Shown here in pieces: positions 24,580 through 32,038 of a stretch of 64,000 nt of DNA. A program made the position numbers and the translations under genes. Within the stretch, counting starts at the first letter, position 1. Each line of letters opens with the position of its first letter. This DNA is from Streptomyces sp. CNH099. Its GTDB lineage: Bacteria; Actinomycetota; Actinomycetes; Streptomycetales; Streptomycetaceae. Where the stretch lies: positions 62,001-126,000 of the forward strand of contig AZWL01000005.1 of the NCBI GenBank assembly GCA_000514715.1, given 5' to 3'. Under the pieces are notes generated by a model. That model was not told the DNA's origin and did not search any database. It saw nothing but the letters and a program-made list of their open reading frames with translations.

Positions 24580-25518
24580 ATGGGGCCGATGAAGCGCGGG
24601 TTGCACGCGGGGAGCGGGCGGAGGGACTGGACGCGCTACCGGTGCGCCCTGCGGCGCACCCCGGTGGCCCTCTGGAACGACGACATCACCGACTACGCCG
24701 CCGCCCTCACCTACTACGCCATACTCACCGTCCTGCCCACGCTCTTCGTCACCCTCACCTTCATCGGCCTCGCCGACCCCTCCGGCACCGAGGCCCTCAT
24801 CGCCTACGTCACCGGCCTCGCCCCCGCCGGCTCCGGCGCCGCCCTCAACGACGCGCTGCACGACGTCTCCCGCGGGCCCTCCGCCGCCTGGATCCTCACC
24901 GCCGCGGGCGCGGCCAGCGCCGTCTGGTTCGCCTGCAGCTTCCTGTCCGTCTTCCGCCGCGCCCTGCACGCGATGTACGGCACCCCCGACCGCCGGCCCG
25001 TCCTGCGCCGGGCCCCGGTGATCCTGGCGACGGCGCTGCTGCTGCTGACGCTGCTGGTGTCGGCGGCGCTCGCGCTCGTCGTCACCGGACCGGTGGCGCG
25101 GGCGGTCGGCGGGCCGTTCGGGCTCGGCGCCCAGTCGGCGGCGGCGTGGGACTTCCTGCGCTGGCCGTTCCTGGTCTTCGTGGCGGGGCTGCTGGTGCTG
25201 CTGCTCTTCCGCTCCGGCCCGCCCGAGTCGCGCGCCGTGTCGCACGCGGTGCCGGGCGGGCTGCTCGCGGGCGCGCTGTGGCTGCTGGCGTCGGCGGGCT
25301 TCGCGCTGTACGCCTCGTACGCGGCGGGGACGTACAGCAGGCTGTACGGGTCGCTCGCGGGGGTCGTCGTCTTTCTGATCTGGCTGTGGTTCTCGAACCT
25401 GGCGCTGCTGGCGGGCGCCCAGTTCAACGCGCTGCTGGCGCGCACGGCGCCGGCCCCGCCGCGGGCGGCCCGCCCGTCGCGGCGGCGCCCGCCGCCGGTG
25501 ACGGCGGTGCCGCGGTAG
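24580..25518 (+). CDS. YihY/BrkB family inner-membrane protein
   Basis: A 312-residue polytopic membrane protein of the YihY (formerly 'ribonuclease BN') family. The family signature is near the N-terminus: DDITDYAAALTYYAILTVLPTLF. Six hydrophobic segments follow, with the conserved GSLAGVVVFLIWLWFSNLALLAGAQFNA at the last two. The C-terminus is a short basic, Pro-rich tail. The role of the family is unsettled (membrane transport or integrity). ATG at 24580 follows GCGGAGC; upstream in-frame codons look non-coding. It converges on the PRC-barrel gene, 11 bp away. Confidence 0.88.
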   Translation: MGPMKRGLHAGSGRRDWTRYRCALRRTPVALWNDDITDYAAALTYYAILTVLPTLFVTLTFIGLADPSGTEALIAYVTGLAPAGSGAALNDALHDVSRGPSAAWILTAAGAASAVWFACSFLSVFRRALHAMYGTPDRRPVLRRAPVILATALLLLTLLVSAALALVVTGPVARAVGGPFGLGAQSAAAWDFLRWPFLVFVAGLLVLLLFRSGPPESRAVSHAVPGGLLAGALWLLASAGFALYASYAAGTYSRLYGSLAGVVVFLIWLWFSNLALLAGAQFNALLARTAPAPPRAARPSRRRPPPVTAVPR

Positions 25519-25529
25519 GTACGCGCCCG

Positions 25530-25886
25530 TCAGCGGCGGGCCAGCCGCCGTTCGCCCGTGGCCCCCGGCTCGTACTGCAGTTCGTAGTGCGAGAAGACCG
25601 CCGGCTCCTGCTCGGACGCCAGCTCGCCGTCCGTGTCGATCGACGGCGCGCCCTTCACCAGCCCCTTGTCGTACGCGACCGTCAGGTACCCGGGGCTGAC
25701 GGAGGCGCCGGCCAGCGGCACGAACACCAGCCGCCGCCGCCCCGGCACCCCGGCCTTGACGGTGGCGAAGGCCGGCACGTCGGTACGGGTGTCGACGTAG
25801 ACGGCCTCCATCTCGCCGATCTTGCCGCCGTCCGCGCCGCGGACGGGGTAGCCGCGCCACTCACGGATGTCGTGTGCCTCGAACAT
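25530..25886 (-). CDS. PRC-barrel domain protein
   Basis: A 118-residue cytoplasmic protein with a PRC-barrel: DIREWRGYPVRGADGGKIGEMEAVYVDTRTDVPAFATVKAG, then RRRLVFVPLAGASVSPGYLTVAYDKGLVKGAPSID. PRC barrels occur in RimM and the photosynthetic reaction centre H subunit; stand-alone actinomycete versions are of unknown role, often stress-linked. ATG at 25886 has GGGAGG 4 nt upstream. No operon partner is apparent. Confidence 0.87.
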   Translation of the reverse strand: MFEAHDIREWRGYPVRGADGGKIGEMEAVYVDTRTDVPAFATVKAGVPGRRRLVFVPLAGASVSPGYLTVAYDKGLVKGAPSIDTDGELASEQEPAVFSHYELQYEPGATGERRLARR

Positions 25887-26069
25887 CGGGCCTCCCGGAG
25901 GATGTGTCAGTCCTGGGCCGGCCGGTAGACGGTCAGCGCTCTTTTCGAGCGTAACCAGCACAAACGCGCTCGGCGCGGGGACGACGTCCCCGCCGTAGGC
26001 CATCCGCGTGGCCGCGGCCCGGCCTCGGCCGCCGTCCCGCTGGCACACGCCCCGCCGTAGCCGCACTCG

Positions 26070-26462
26070 TCACTTCGCCGGAGGCACGGCACAGGGGGAC
26101 TTGAACGCCGCCCAGACGACCTTGCCGGGGCCGTGGCGGTCAGTGGTGCCCCAGTCGTCGGCGAGGGCGGCGACCAGCAGCAGCCCGCGCCCGCGGTCGT
26201 CGGTGTCCGCGGGCGAGCACACCCGGGGCTCGCCGTCCCCGGCGTCGTGCACCTCGATCCGCACGAGGTGCTCCTCCGTGAGGACCCGCACCAGGAAGAC
26301 GCGGCCCGCGGGGGTGTGCCGCAGCGCGTTCGTCACCAGCTCCGAGACGCACACGCGGATGTCGTCCGCCCGGTCGGCCGCACCCACGAGCGAGGCGACG
26401 TAGTCGCGCGCCCGGCCGACCGAGCGGGCGTGCCTGGTGAACGTACGGGCCTGCGTGGTCAT
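26070..26462 (-). CDS. RsbW-like ATP-binding protein (HATPase_c_2)
   Basis: A 130-residue stand-alone GHKL ATPase like anti-sigma/serine kinases. The N box is ELVTNALRHTPAGRV, the G1 box HDAGDGEPRV and the G2 region DDRGRGLLLVAALADDWG. In Streptomyces such proteins are commonly encoded next to XRE/DUF5753 and DUF397 genes in development-related clusters, as here: it is divergent from those two genes (178 bp between). A partner sigma factor or anti-anti-sigma protein is not adjacent; the sigma factor at 28987-29931 is a possible but unproven partner. ATG at 26462 opens MTTQARTFTRHARSVG. Confidence 0.87.
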   Translation of the reverse strand: MTTQARTFTRHARSVGRARDYVASLVGAADRADDIRVCVSELVTNALRHTPAGRVFLVRVLTEEHLVRIEVHDAGDGEPRVCSPADTDDRGRGLLLVAALADDWGTTDRHGPGKVVWAAFKSPCAVPPAK

Positions 26463-26640
26463 GGGGCGTACCTCGTTCCGTGTCGAGCCGAGCCGAGCCG
26501 CGCTGCGGAGTCCGTGCCTCCGTTCCTCACCCGCGCGGGTCGGATGCTCACGCTTTGTGCTCCCAGCATCACCGGAGCGACGTACGCTCACCAGGCCGGA
26601 ACGCTTTCCACATCACCTGGAACCAGGGGGGAGTGCACGC

Positions 26641-27471
26641 ATGACCGAGCCATCGCCCGAAATGAACGGTGAACCCGCGAACGGCCTGGAGTGGTTCGGG
26701 CGCGAGGTGGCGGCGGCCCTGACGCACAAGGGCGTCAACCAGCGCCAACTGGCCGACGCGACGGGCTACAAGGAGCCGTACGTGTCCAAGGTCAAGCACG
26801 GCAAGGCGCGGGCGTCGATGTACTTCGCCGAGGGGTGCGACCGGTACTTCGACACCTCCGGGTACTTCGCCCGGTTACTGGTCCGGGTGAGCGAGCGCGG
26901 GCATCCCGGGTGGTTCGTGCCGTACATCAACCTGGAGAAGCAGGCGAAGCGGATCGAGGACTACTCCAACTCGCTGATCATGGGCATGCTGCAAACCCCG
27001 GAGTACGCCGAAGCCACGTTCCGGGCGACGCAACCACGCGAGACCGACGACCAGATCAAGGCGAGGGTCGACGCCAGGCTGACCCGCCGCGAGGTAATGG
27101 AGCGCGACAACCCGCCGTGGCTGTGGGTGATCCTCCACGAATCGGTGCTACGGACCGAAGTGGGCGGCCGAGCCGTCATGGCCGGCCAGCTCCGCCACCT
27201 TGCCTCGGTGGCGGGAAACCCCCACATCACGCTCCAAGTTCTGCGCTTTGCGGCGGGTGCCCCCGCGTCGCCCGGACCGTTTATCCTGCTAACGCCAGGC
27301 GACGGGTCAGCAATCCTGTACTCGGAGAGCAAGGGGCAGGGACACGTGACGGACTCCGCCGCGGCGGTGGACGACGCGCGCACGGCGTACGAGCGTCTGC
27401 GGGCCTCGGCCCGCGACCCCGAGGAGTCCCTGGCCCTGATCCGAGAGACCGCGGAGGAGTACACCAGATGA
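26641..27471 (+). CDS. XRE-family regulator with DUF5753 (Scr1-like), bldA codon present
   Basis: A 276-residue DNA-binding protein. The N-terminal HTH_31/XRE domain is VAAALTHKGVNQRQLADATGYKEPYVSKVKHGKA; the remaining 200 residues are the DUF5753 domain (EDYSNSLIMGMLQTPEYAEATFRA, VILHESVLRTEVGG, HITLQVLRFAAGA). Codon 79 (26875-26877) is TTA, so translation may depend on the bldA tRNA. The DUF397 gene follows with a 4-bp overlap (ATGA). Pairs of this type behave as regulator plus small antagonist or as a toxin-antitoxin-like unit in some streptomycetes. A GGGGGGAG tract precedes the ATG. Confidence 0.92.
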   Translation: MTEPSPEMNGEPANGLEWFGREVAAALTHKGVNQRQLADATGYKEPYVSKVKHGKARASMYFAEGCDRYFDTSGYFARLLVRVSERGHPGWFVPYINLEKQAKRIEDYSNSLIMGMLQTPEYAEATFRATQPRETDDQIKARVDARLTRREVMERDNPPWLWVILHESVLRTEVGGRAVMAGQLRHLASVAGNPHITLQVLRFAAGAPASPGPFILLTPGDGSAILYSESKGQGHVTDSAAAVDDARTAYERLRASARDPEESLALIRETAEEYTR

Positions 27472-27734
27472 GCAGCACGCACGGCCCCCGGCCCCTGCGC
27501 TGGACCAAGAGCACCTACAGCGGCGGCGACGGCGGCAACTGCATCGAGTGGGCGTGGGTCAAGAGCACGTACAGCGGCGGCAACGGCGGCGAGTGCATCG
27601 AGTGGGCGCCGGAGCACGCGGCGGCCACCGGTGAGTTCCTGATCCGGGACAGCAAGGACCCGGACGGCCCGCACCTCACCCTGACCCGCGAAGCGTTCGT
27701 CGGTCTCGTGGAGTTCGCCAAGCGCCACGGCTGA
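27468..27734 (+). CDS. DUF397 protein with duplicated core motif
   Basis: An 88-residue DUF397 protein, the usual small partner of XRE/DUF5753 regulators. The family core (W-x-KSTYSGGxGGxCIEWA) is present twice in tandem, encoded by an exact-length 54-bp duplication, so the protein is about 18 residues longer than typical members. The C-terminal part, FLIRDSKDPDGPHLTLTREAFVGLVEFAK, is normal. ATG overlaps the stop of the regulator gene, implying coupled translation and a fixed ratio. A hairpin terminator follows at 27762-27787. Confidence 0.92.
   Translation: MSSTHGPRPLRWTKSTYSGGDGGNCIEWAWVKSTYSGGNGGECIEWAPEHAAATGEFLIRDSKDPDGPHLTLTREAFVGLVEFAKRHG
27501..27608. repeat. 54-bp in-frame tandem duplication in the DUF397 gene
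   Basis: Copies 27501-27554 and 27555-27608 differ at only a few bases and encode WTKSTYSGGDGGNCIEWA and WVKSTYSGGNGGECIEWA. The duplication is in frame and both copies keep the Cys and the Gly loops. Confidence 0.93.
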
Positions 27735-27761
27735 CCCGCTCCCCTGACCGTTCCGAGCAAC

Positions 27762-27787
27762 CGGCCCCCACCACCCGGCGGGGGCCG
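27762..27787 (+). terminator. Hairpin terminator between convergent genes
   Basis: CGGCCCCC and GGGGGCCG pair around a 10-nt loop in the 59-bp gap between the DUF397 gene and the leftward DUF5954 gene. Likely bidirectional. Confidence 0.7.
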
Positions 27788-27793
27788 TCCTCG

Positions 27794-28882
27794 TCAGGCC
27801 TCCCCCTCGTCCTCGTCGTCCTCCTCGTCGTCCTCGTCGGCGGCGTGGGAGATGTTGCCCCATTCGTCCATGGTGGGACGGATCTTGGTCGGGCCCTGGT
27901 GGTCCTGGTCGGAGGAGCGGGGCGGTTCGGGGCCGTCCGGTCCGATCCGCATCATCCGTTCGACCCGCACGATCTGGAACGTACGCCCCCGCGCCCGCAT
28001 CTCGTTCGGGCCGCGCTGCCGCATGAACCGGTGGGCGGCCTTGGTGAAGACCTCAAGGTCCTTCTCGGAGTACTCCGCCTCCCAGCCGGGGATCTCCTGC
28101 AGCATGGGCACGGTCTTGAGGAAGTAGTCCACCAGGGCGCGCCGGGCCGCCTGCGGGGTGTCGAACTGCTGGGCCAGAAACATCGTCCAGGACTCCTCCA
28201 GCCGCTCCAGCACCCGGAACGCGGGCGGCAGCAGCACCACCCCCGGGTGGGTCCGCAGCGCGCGCCGGGAGTCGGCGAGGACGTCCGGCGGGAAGCGGGC
28301 CGAGGTGTAGACGCTTTCCAGCAGCTCAAGCCGCTCCAGCCCCTCCGAGAGCTGCACCTCCGCCGCATGGTCGACCACGAAGCCCACGGTGGCGGACGCC
28401 GGTTCCCTCTTCTCCAGGTCCCAGTGGGTGTCCTCCGGGTGGTCGGTGGGGCGGGGCGGCTCCAGCTCGCCGTTGCCGATCCGGGCGAACTCGTCGGCCC
28501 GCACGATGCGGTAGCGGTCCCGTCCGACGTGCAGCTCGTCGATCCGCTCCTTCTCCAGCCGCGCCACGCCGGCCAGCAGCCGCCGCCGCTCGCGGTGGTC
28601 CTTGGCCTCGTCCTTCGCGTAGAGCCACAGGTACGAGTTCAGCTCGTCCCGCGCGTCCTGGGGGAACCCGGTGCGCATGCTGTCGAGCAGCCGCCACCGC
28701 GGCCGGTCCCGCGGGGTCTGCACGGCGAACCCGAACAGCGGCCCCCGCACCCGGATGCCCGGATACCGCTGCCCGCCGTGGATCGCGTCCAGCTCGGTGA
28801 CCTGTGAGACGGGGTCGTCCCGGTGGGTGACGCGGATGGTGAGGTGGTCCGGCGTTGCCGGTTGCTTCCGGTAGTCCCACAT
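27794..28882 (-). CDS. DUF5954 family protein
   Basis: A 362-residue actinobacterial protein of unknown function that I recognise as DUF5954-like. It contains two related segments: RDRYRIVRADEFARIGNGELEPPRPTD near residue 130 and GRTFQIVRVERMMRIGPDGPEPPRSSD near residue 320, which points to an internal duplication. The C-terminus is strongly acidic (DEDDEEDDEDEGEA). No signal peptide or membrane segment. ATG at 28882 gives MWDYRKQPATPDHLTIRV; the frame is open further upstream but without coding character. It stands alone between convergent and codirectional neighbours. Confidence 0.8.
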   Translation of the reverse strand: MWDYRKQPATPDHLTIRVTHRDDPVSQVTELDAIHGGQRYPGIRVRGPLFGFAVQTPRDRPRWRLLDSMRTGFPQDARDELNSYLWLYAKDEAKDHRERRRLLAGVARLEKERIDELHVGRDRYRIVRADEFARIGNGELEPPRPTDHPEDTHWDLEKREPASATVGFVVDHAAEVQLSEGLERLELLESVYTSARFPPDVLADSRRALRTHPGVVLLPPAFRVLERLEESWTMFLAQQFDTPQAARRALVDYFLKTVPMLQEIPGWEAEYSEKDLEVFTKAAHRFMRQRGPNEMRARGRTFQIVRVERMMRIGPDGPEPPRSSDQDHQGPTKIRPTMDEWGNISHAADEDDEEDDEDEGEA

Positions 28883-28986
28883 GCACCCAGTGTGTGCGGA
28901 CGCGGTGTGCCCTGTCAGGTGTTGGAGCGAACGCGGGCGTACCGCCCTCCGACGGTGGTACGGCGCCGCGCGCGCGGCGGTGCCGC

Positions 28987-29931
28987 CTACGTCTCCTCGG
29001 TCAGCCCGTCGCGCAGCCGGCGCAGGAGCCCGCTCAGCAGCCGCGACACGTGCATCTGCGAGATGCCCAGCTCCGCGCCGATCTCGCTCTGCGTCATCTC
29101 GGCGCCGAACCGCAGGTTCAGCACCTTCCGGTCCCGCTCGGGCAGCGCCTCGACCAGCGGCTTGAGCGACACCAGGTTGTCGACCTTCTCCAGGTCCGGG
29201 TCCGGCGCGCCCGTGCGCCGGGCGAGGAAGGACTCGCCCTCCTCGTCCGCGGCGTGGTAGTCGAGCGAGGACGTCGTGTACGCGTTCGCCGCGACCAGCC
29301 CCTCCAGAACCTCGTCCGGCTCCAGCCCCGTCCGCTCCGCCAACTCCGCGACGCCCGGGGCCCGGCCGAGGGTCTGCTCCAGGCGGGCGCTCGCCTTCGC
29401 CAGCGTCAGCCGCCGCTCCTGCATGCGGCGCGGCACGCGCACGGCCCACGAGGTGTCGCGGAAGTGACGCTTGATCTCGCCGACGATCGTCGGCAGCGCG
29501 AAGGTGGGGAACTCGGTGCCCTCGGCGAGGTCGTAGCGGTTGATCGCCTTGATGAGGCCGACGGTGCCGACCTGGACGACGTCTTCGCGGGATTCGCTGC
29601 GTAGCCGGAAGCGGCTGACGGCGAAGCGCACGAGCGCGAGGTTCAGCTCGACGAGGGTGTTGCGGACGTACGAGTACGCGTACGTGCCCTCCTCCAGCTC
29701 CGCCAGCCGGGCGAAGAGGACGCGGGACAGGGCGCGGGCGTCGTCCGTACTGGTCTCGCGCAGTTCGGGCAGCGGCGGGAGGCCGAGGCCGGCGAGCGGG
29801 TGGGCGCCGGGGGCGGCCACCCCGGGATCTGCCGCTCCGGGGTCTGCCACCCCGAGGGCTGCCGCTCCGGGGCGGTCGGTCCCTGGGCGGTCGGTCCCGG
29901 GGCCGGGGTCGTGCGTCGCGAATGTCGTCAT
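28987..29931 (-). CDS. SigB/SigF-family RNA polymerase sigma factor
   Basis: A 314-residue group 3 sigma factor of the SigB/F/G type. After a disordered Pro/Ala/Gly-rich N-terminus with DPG and DRPG repeats, region 2 is clear (EDVVQVGTVGLIKAINRYDLAEGTEFPTFALPTIVGEIKRHFRD), then region 3 (RVPRRMQERRLTL) and region 4 with the HTH (QSEIGAELGISQMHVSRLLS). ATG at 29931 is preceded by GGGGGAC. A GTAT-N15-GGGTAG promoter-like pair 47-70 bp upstream matches the stress-sigma consensus, suggesting autoregulation or cross-control by a paralogue. Such factors are normally held by an RsbW-type anti-sigma; a candidate lies at 26070-26462. Confidence 0.92.
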   Translation of the reverse strand: MTTFATHDPGPGTDRPGTDRPGAAALGVADPGAADPGVAAPGAHPLAGLGLPPLPELRETSTDDARALSRVLFARLAELEEGTYAYSYVRNTLVELNLALVRFAVSRFRLRSESREDVVQVGTVGLIKAINRYDLAEGTEFPTFALPTIVGEIKRHFRDTSWAVRVPRRMQERRLTLAKASARLEQTLGRAPGVAELAERTGLEPDEVLEGLVAANAYTTSSLDYHAADEEGESFLARRTGAPDPDLEKVDNLVSLKPLVEALPERDRKVLNLRFGAEMTQSEIGAELGISQMHVSRLLSGLLRRLRDGLTEET

Positions 29932-29977
29932 GGTGTCCCCCTGAAGTGGACTTCTGCTCGACAGGCGTGGTGTGCGG

Positions 29978-30002
29978 CTACCCGTCATGACGGCGCCTAT
30001 AC
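29978..30002 (-). promoter_or_regulatory. SigB-type promoter of the sigma factor gene
   Basis: Read leftwards: GTAT, 15 bp, GGGTAG. This fits the GNNT-N14-16-GGGTAY pattern of streptomycete SigB-family promoters except for the last base. It lies 47 bp upstream of the sigma factor's ATG. Confidence 0.45.
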
Positions 30003-30098
30003 CTGACCGTTACTCAGCCCCCGTAACCAACGTGGCTGCACAACCCCCCTTTCAGCAGGCATTTCCACCCGCGGATGGGGCCGTTTGCCGCACAGCGG

Positions 30099-30800
30099 TC
30101 AGGGGTGCAGCGAGCAGTCCCCGCACTTTCCGCCGCCGGGCACCCGGTAGTACAGGCAGCAGCTGCGGCGCCGGAAGGACGGCGCGGGTCCGGTGAGCCG
30201 GCCCGTGCCGGCCAGCCGGCCGGTGCCGAGGAGGTCCTCGGCGAGCCGGGTCAGCGGGTCGCCCAGCGCCGGGCGGGCGGCGCGGAGCGCGGCGGCGGCG
30301 CCGACGAGCGCGGAGGCGGCGTTGCCGTAGAGGAGGCCGGGGGCGACCTTGACGCGCAGGCCGGCGGCGAACGGCTCCAGGTGCCGGGTCACCACGGCGT
30401 CGTACAGCACCTCCGGCAGCCGGGACGCCGCGGGCGCCGGCCGGCCCGCGGCCGTGGGCAGCCGCAGCGCGGGGCCGTCGTCGGCGCGCTGGAGCCCGTC
30501 GAGGTCCGGGACGACGCCGTGGAGCAGGGCGCAGGCCAGCACGGGGGACCAGAGCCGGGAGGCGTGGCCGAACTGGACGAGGGAGGCGCCGATGCGGAGT
30601 TCGGCGGTGCCGTAGCGGTCGGCGGTGCGGGCGACGAGGTCGGCGGCGCCGCGGGCGTAGGTGTCGGCGACGGGGTGCCAGCCGGCGTCGGGGCCGCCGA
30701 CGGTGAGGGTGAAGAACGGGCCGAGGGCGGCGACGTCGGCGAGCACCGCGGCGGCGGACGCGCGGGGTGCGCCGGGGGGTTGGGGCGGGGCAGGGGTCAC
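30099..30800 (-). CDS. FhuF-like [2Fe-2S] ferric reductase-type protein
   Basis: A 233-residue protein ending in RRRSCCLYYRVPGGGKCGDC, the C-C-x10-C-x2-C [2Fe-2S] motif of FhuF-type ferric-siderophore reductases. The N-terminal 200 residues are the usual Ala/Leu-rich, poorly conserved body. GTG at 30800 overlaps the stop of the ATPase gene by 4 bp and has GGGAG upstream. It is the last gene of a four-gene ABC operon headed by a cobalamin riboswitch, which is odd for a ferric reductase: it might reduce the cobalt of imported corrinoids, or the transporter may also handle iron chelates. Both are inference. Confidence 0.85.
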   Translation of the reverse strand: MTPAPPQPPGAPRASAAAVLADVAALGPFFTLTVGGPDAGWHPVADTYARGAADLVARTADRYGTAELRIGASLVQFGHASRLWSPVLACALLHGVVPDLDGLQRADDGPALRLPTAAGRPAPAASRLPEVLYDAVVTRHLEPFAAGLRVKVAPGLLYGNAASALVGAAAALRAARPALGDPLTRLAEDLLGTGRLAGTGRLTGPAPSFRRRSCCLYYRVPGGGKCGDCSLHP

Positions 30801-32038
30801 GGTGCTCCCTTCGGGCGGGGCGGATCGGCGGCGGCGGAGGGGGCGGACTGGAGCGGGTCGGCGGCAGCGGGCGGGCCTGGCGGGTCGGGGGCCGGTATCG
30901 GGCCAGGCATGCCGTCCGAGTCGGCGGCGCAGGGCAGATGGGCGGCCGGGTACGGGCCGGGCGGGCTCGCGGCCCGGGGCGAGTCCGCAGCCGAGCGCGG
31001 GTCCGGCGTGGCGGATGCGCCGGACGCGCCCGCAACCCGGGGCAAGTCCGCAGCCGAGCGCGGCTCGGACGTGCCGGACGCGCCGGACGCCCCCGCAGCG
31101 CCGGACGCGCCCGCGGCCCGGGGCGGGCCCGGCACGCCGCCCGCGTCCGCGGGCCGGAGCGCGCCCGCGGTCCCGCCCGCGGCCGCCGCCCGGCGCCCGG
31201 CCGCCCCGCCCGCGCCCCCCGGCAGGGGACCCGCGTCGGGGAGCACCGTGACCTGCGGGCGGGCGGTGGCCGGGTGTACGGCGACCTCGGCCACCACCCC
31301 GTACACCTCCGCGAGCAGCGCCGGGGTGAGGACGTCGGCCGGCGGCCCGGCGGTGACCGCGCGGCCGGCGCGCAGCACGCAGATGCGGTCGCAGAACGCG
31401 GCGGCCAGGTTGAGGTCGTGCAGGGCGACGAGGGCGGTGACGCCGAGGCCGCGGACGAGGCGGAGGGCGTCGAGCTGGTGGCGCAGGTCGAGGTGGTTGG
31501 TCGGTTCGTCGAGCACCATCGTGCCCGCGCGCTGCGCCAGCGCCCGTGCGATGAGCACCCGCTGCTTCTCGCCGCCCGACAGCCGGTCGAAGGGCGCGGC
31601 GGCCAGCTCCGCCGCCCCGACCGCCGCGAGGCAGTCGGCGATGACGGCGCGGTCGGCGGCGTCGTCCCCGGCGAAGGCCCGCTTGTGCGGCGTACGGCCC
31701 ATGGCCACCACGTCGTACACCGTCAGCTCGAAGGCGCCGGGGGTCTCCTGCAGCACCGCGGCGAGCCGCCGCGCCAGCCGCCTGCCGGGCAGGGTGCGCA
31801 CGTCGTCGCCGTCGAGGAGTACGCGCCCGGACGTGGGCCGCACGGCGCGGTAGACGGTGCGCAGCAGCGTCGTCTTGCCGGCGCCGTTGGGGCCGACGAG
31901 GCCGACGACCTCGCCGGGGGCGACGTCGAGGGACACGGCGTCGACGAGGGTGCGCCCGCCCGCGGCGACGGTGACGGACTCCAGCCGCAGTGCGCCGGGG
32001 GCCCCGGGTGCGCCGCCCGTCACCGGGCCGCCCGTCAC
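30797..32038 (-). CDS. Corrinoid/siderophore ABC transporter ATPase with long low-complexity tail
   Basis: A 413-residue ATPase. Residues 10-255 are a BtuD/FecE-type domain: Walker A GPNGAGKTT, QETPGAFELTVYDVVAMGRTPHK, signature LSGGEKQRVLIARAL, Walker B TMVLDEPTNHLD and switch LVALHDLNLAAAF. The last 150 residues are an Ala/Pro/Gly/Ser-rich tail with imperfect RSAAD-PR-AGASG repeats, not a feature of the family, which normally ends near residue 260. GTG at 32038 overlaps the permease stop by 4 bp. It works with the permease and the binding protein upstream. The cobalamin riboswitch at the operon head makes vitamin B12 or a precursor the likely substrate. Confidence 0.88.
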   Translation of the reverse strand: MTGGPVTGGAPGAPGALRLESVTVAAGGRTLVDAVSLDVAPGEVVGLVGPNGAGKTTLLRTVYRAVRPTSGRVLLDGDDVRTLPGRRLARRLAAVLQETPGAFELTVYDVVAMGRTPHKRAFAGDDAADRAVIADCLAAVGAAELAAAPFDRLSGGEKQRVLIARALAQRAGTMVLDEPTNHLDLRHQLDALRLVRGLGVTALVALHDLNLAAAFCDRICVLRAGRAVTAGPPADVLTPALLAEVYGVVAEVAVHPATARPQVTVLPDAGPLPGGAGGAAGRRAAAAGGTAGALRPADAGGVPGPPRAAGASGAAGASGASGTSEPRSAADLPRVAGASGASATPDPRSAADSPRAASPPGPYPAAHLPCAADSDGMPGPIPAPDPPGPPAAADPLQSAPSAAADPPRPKGAP

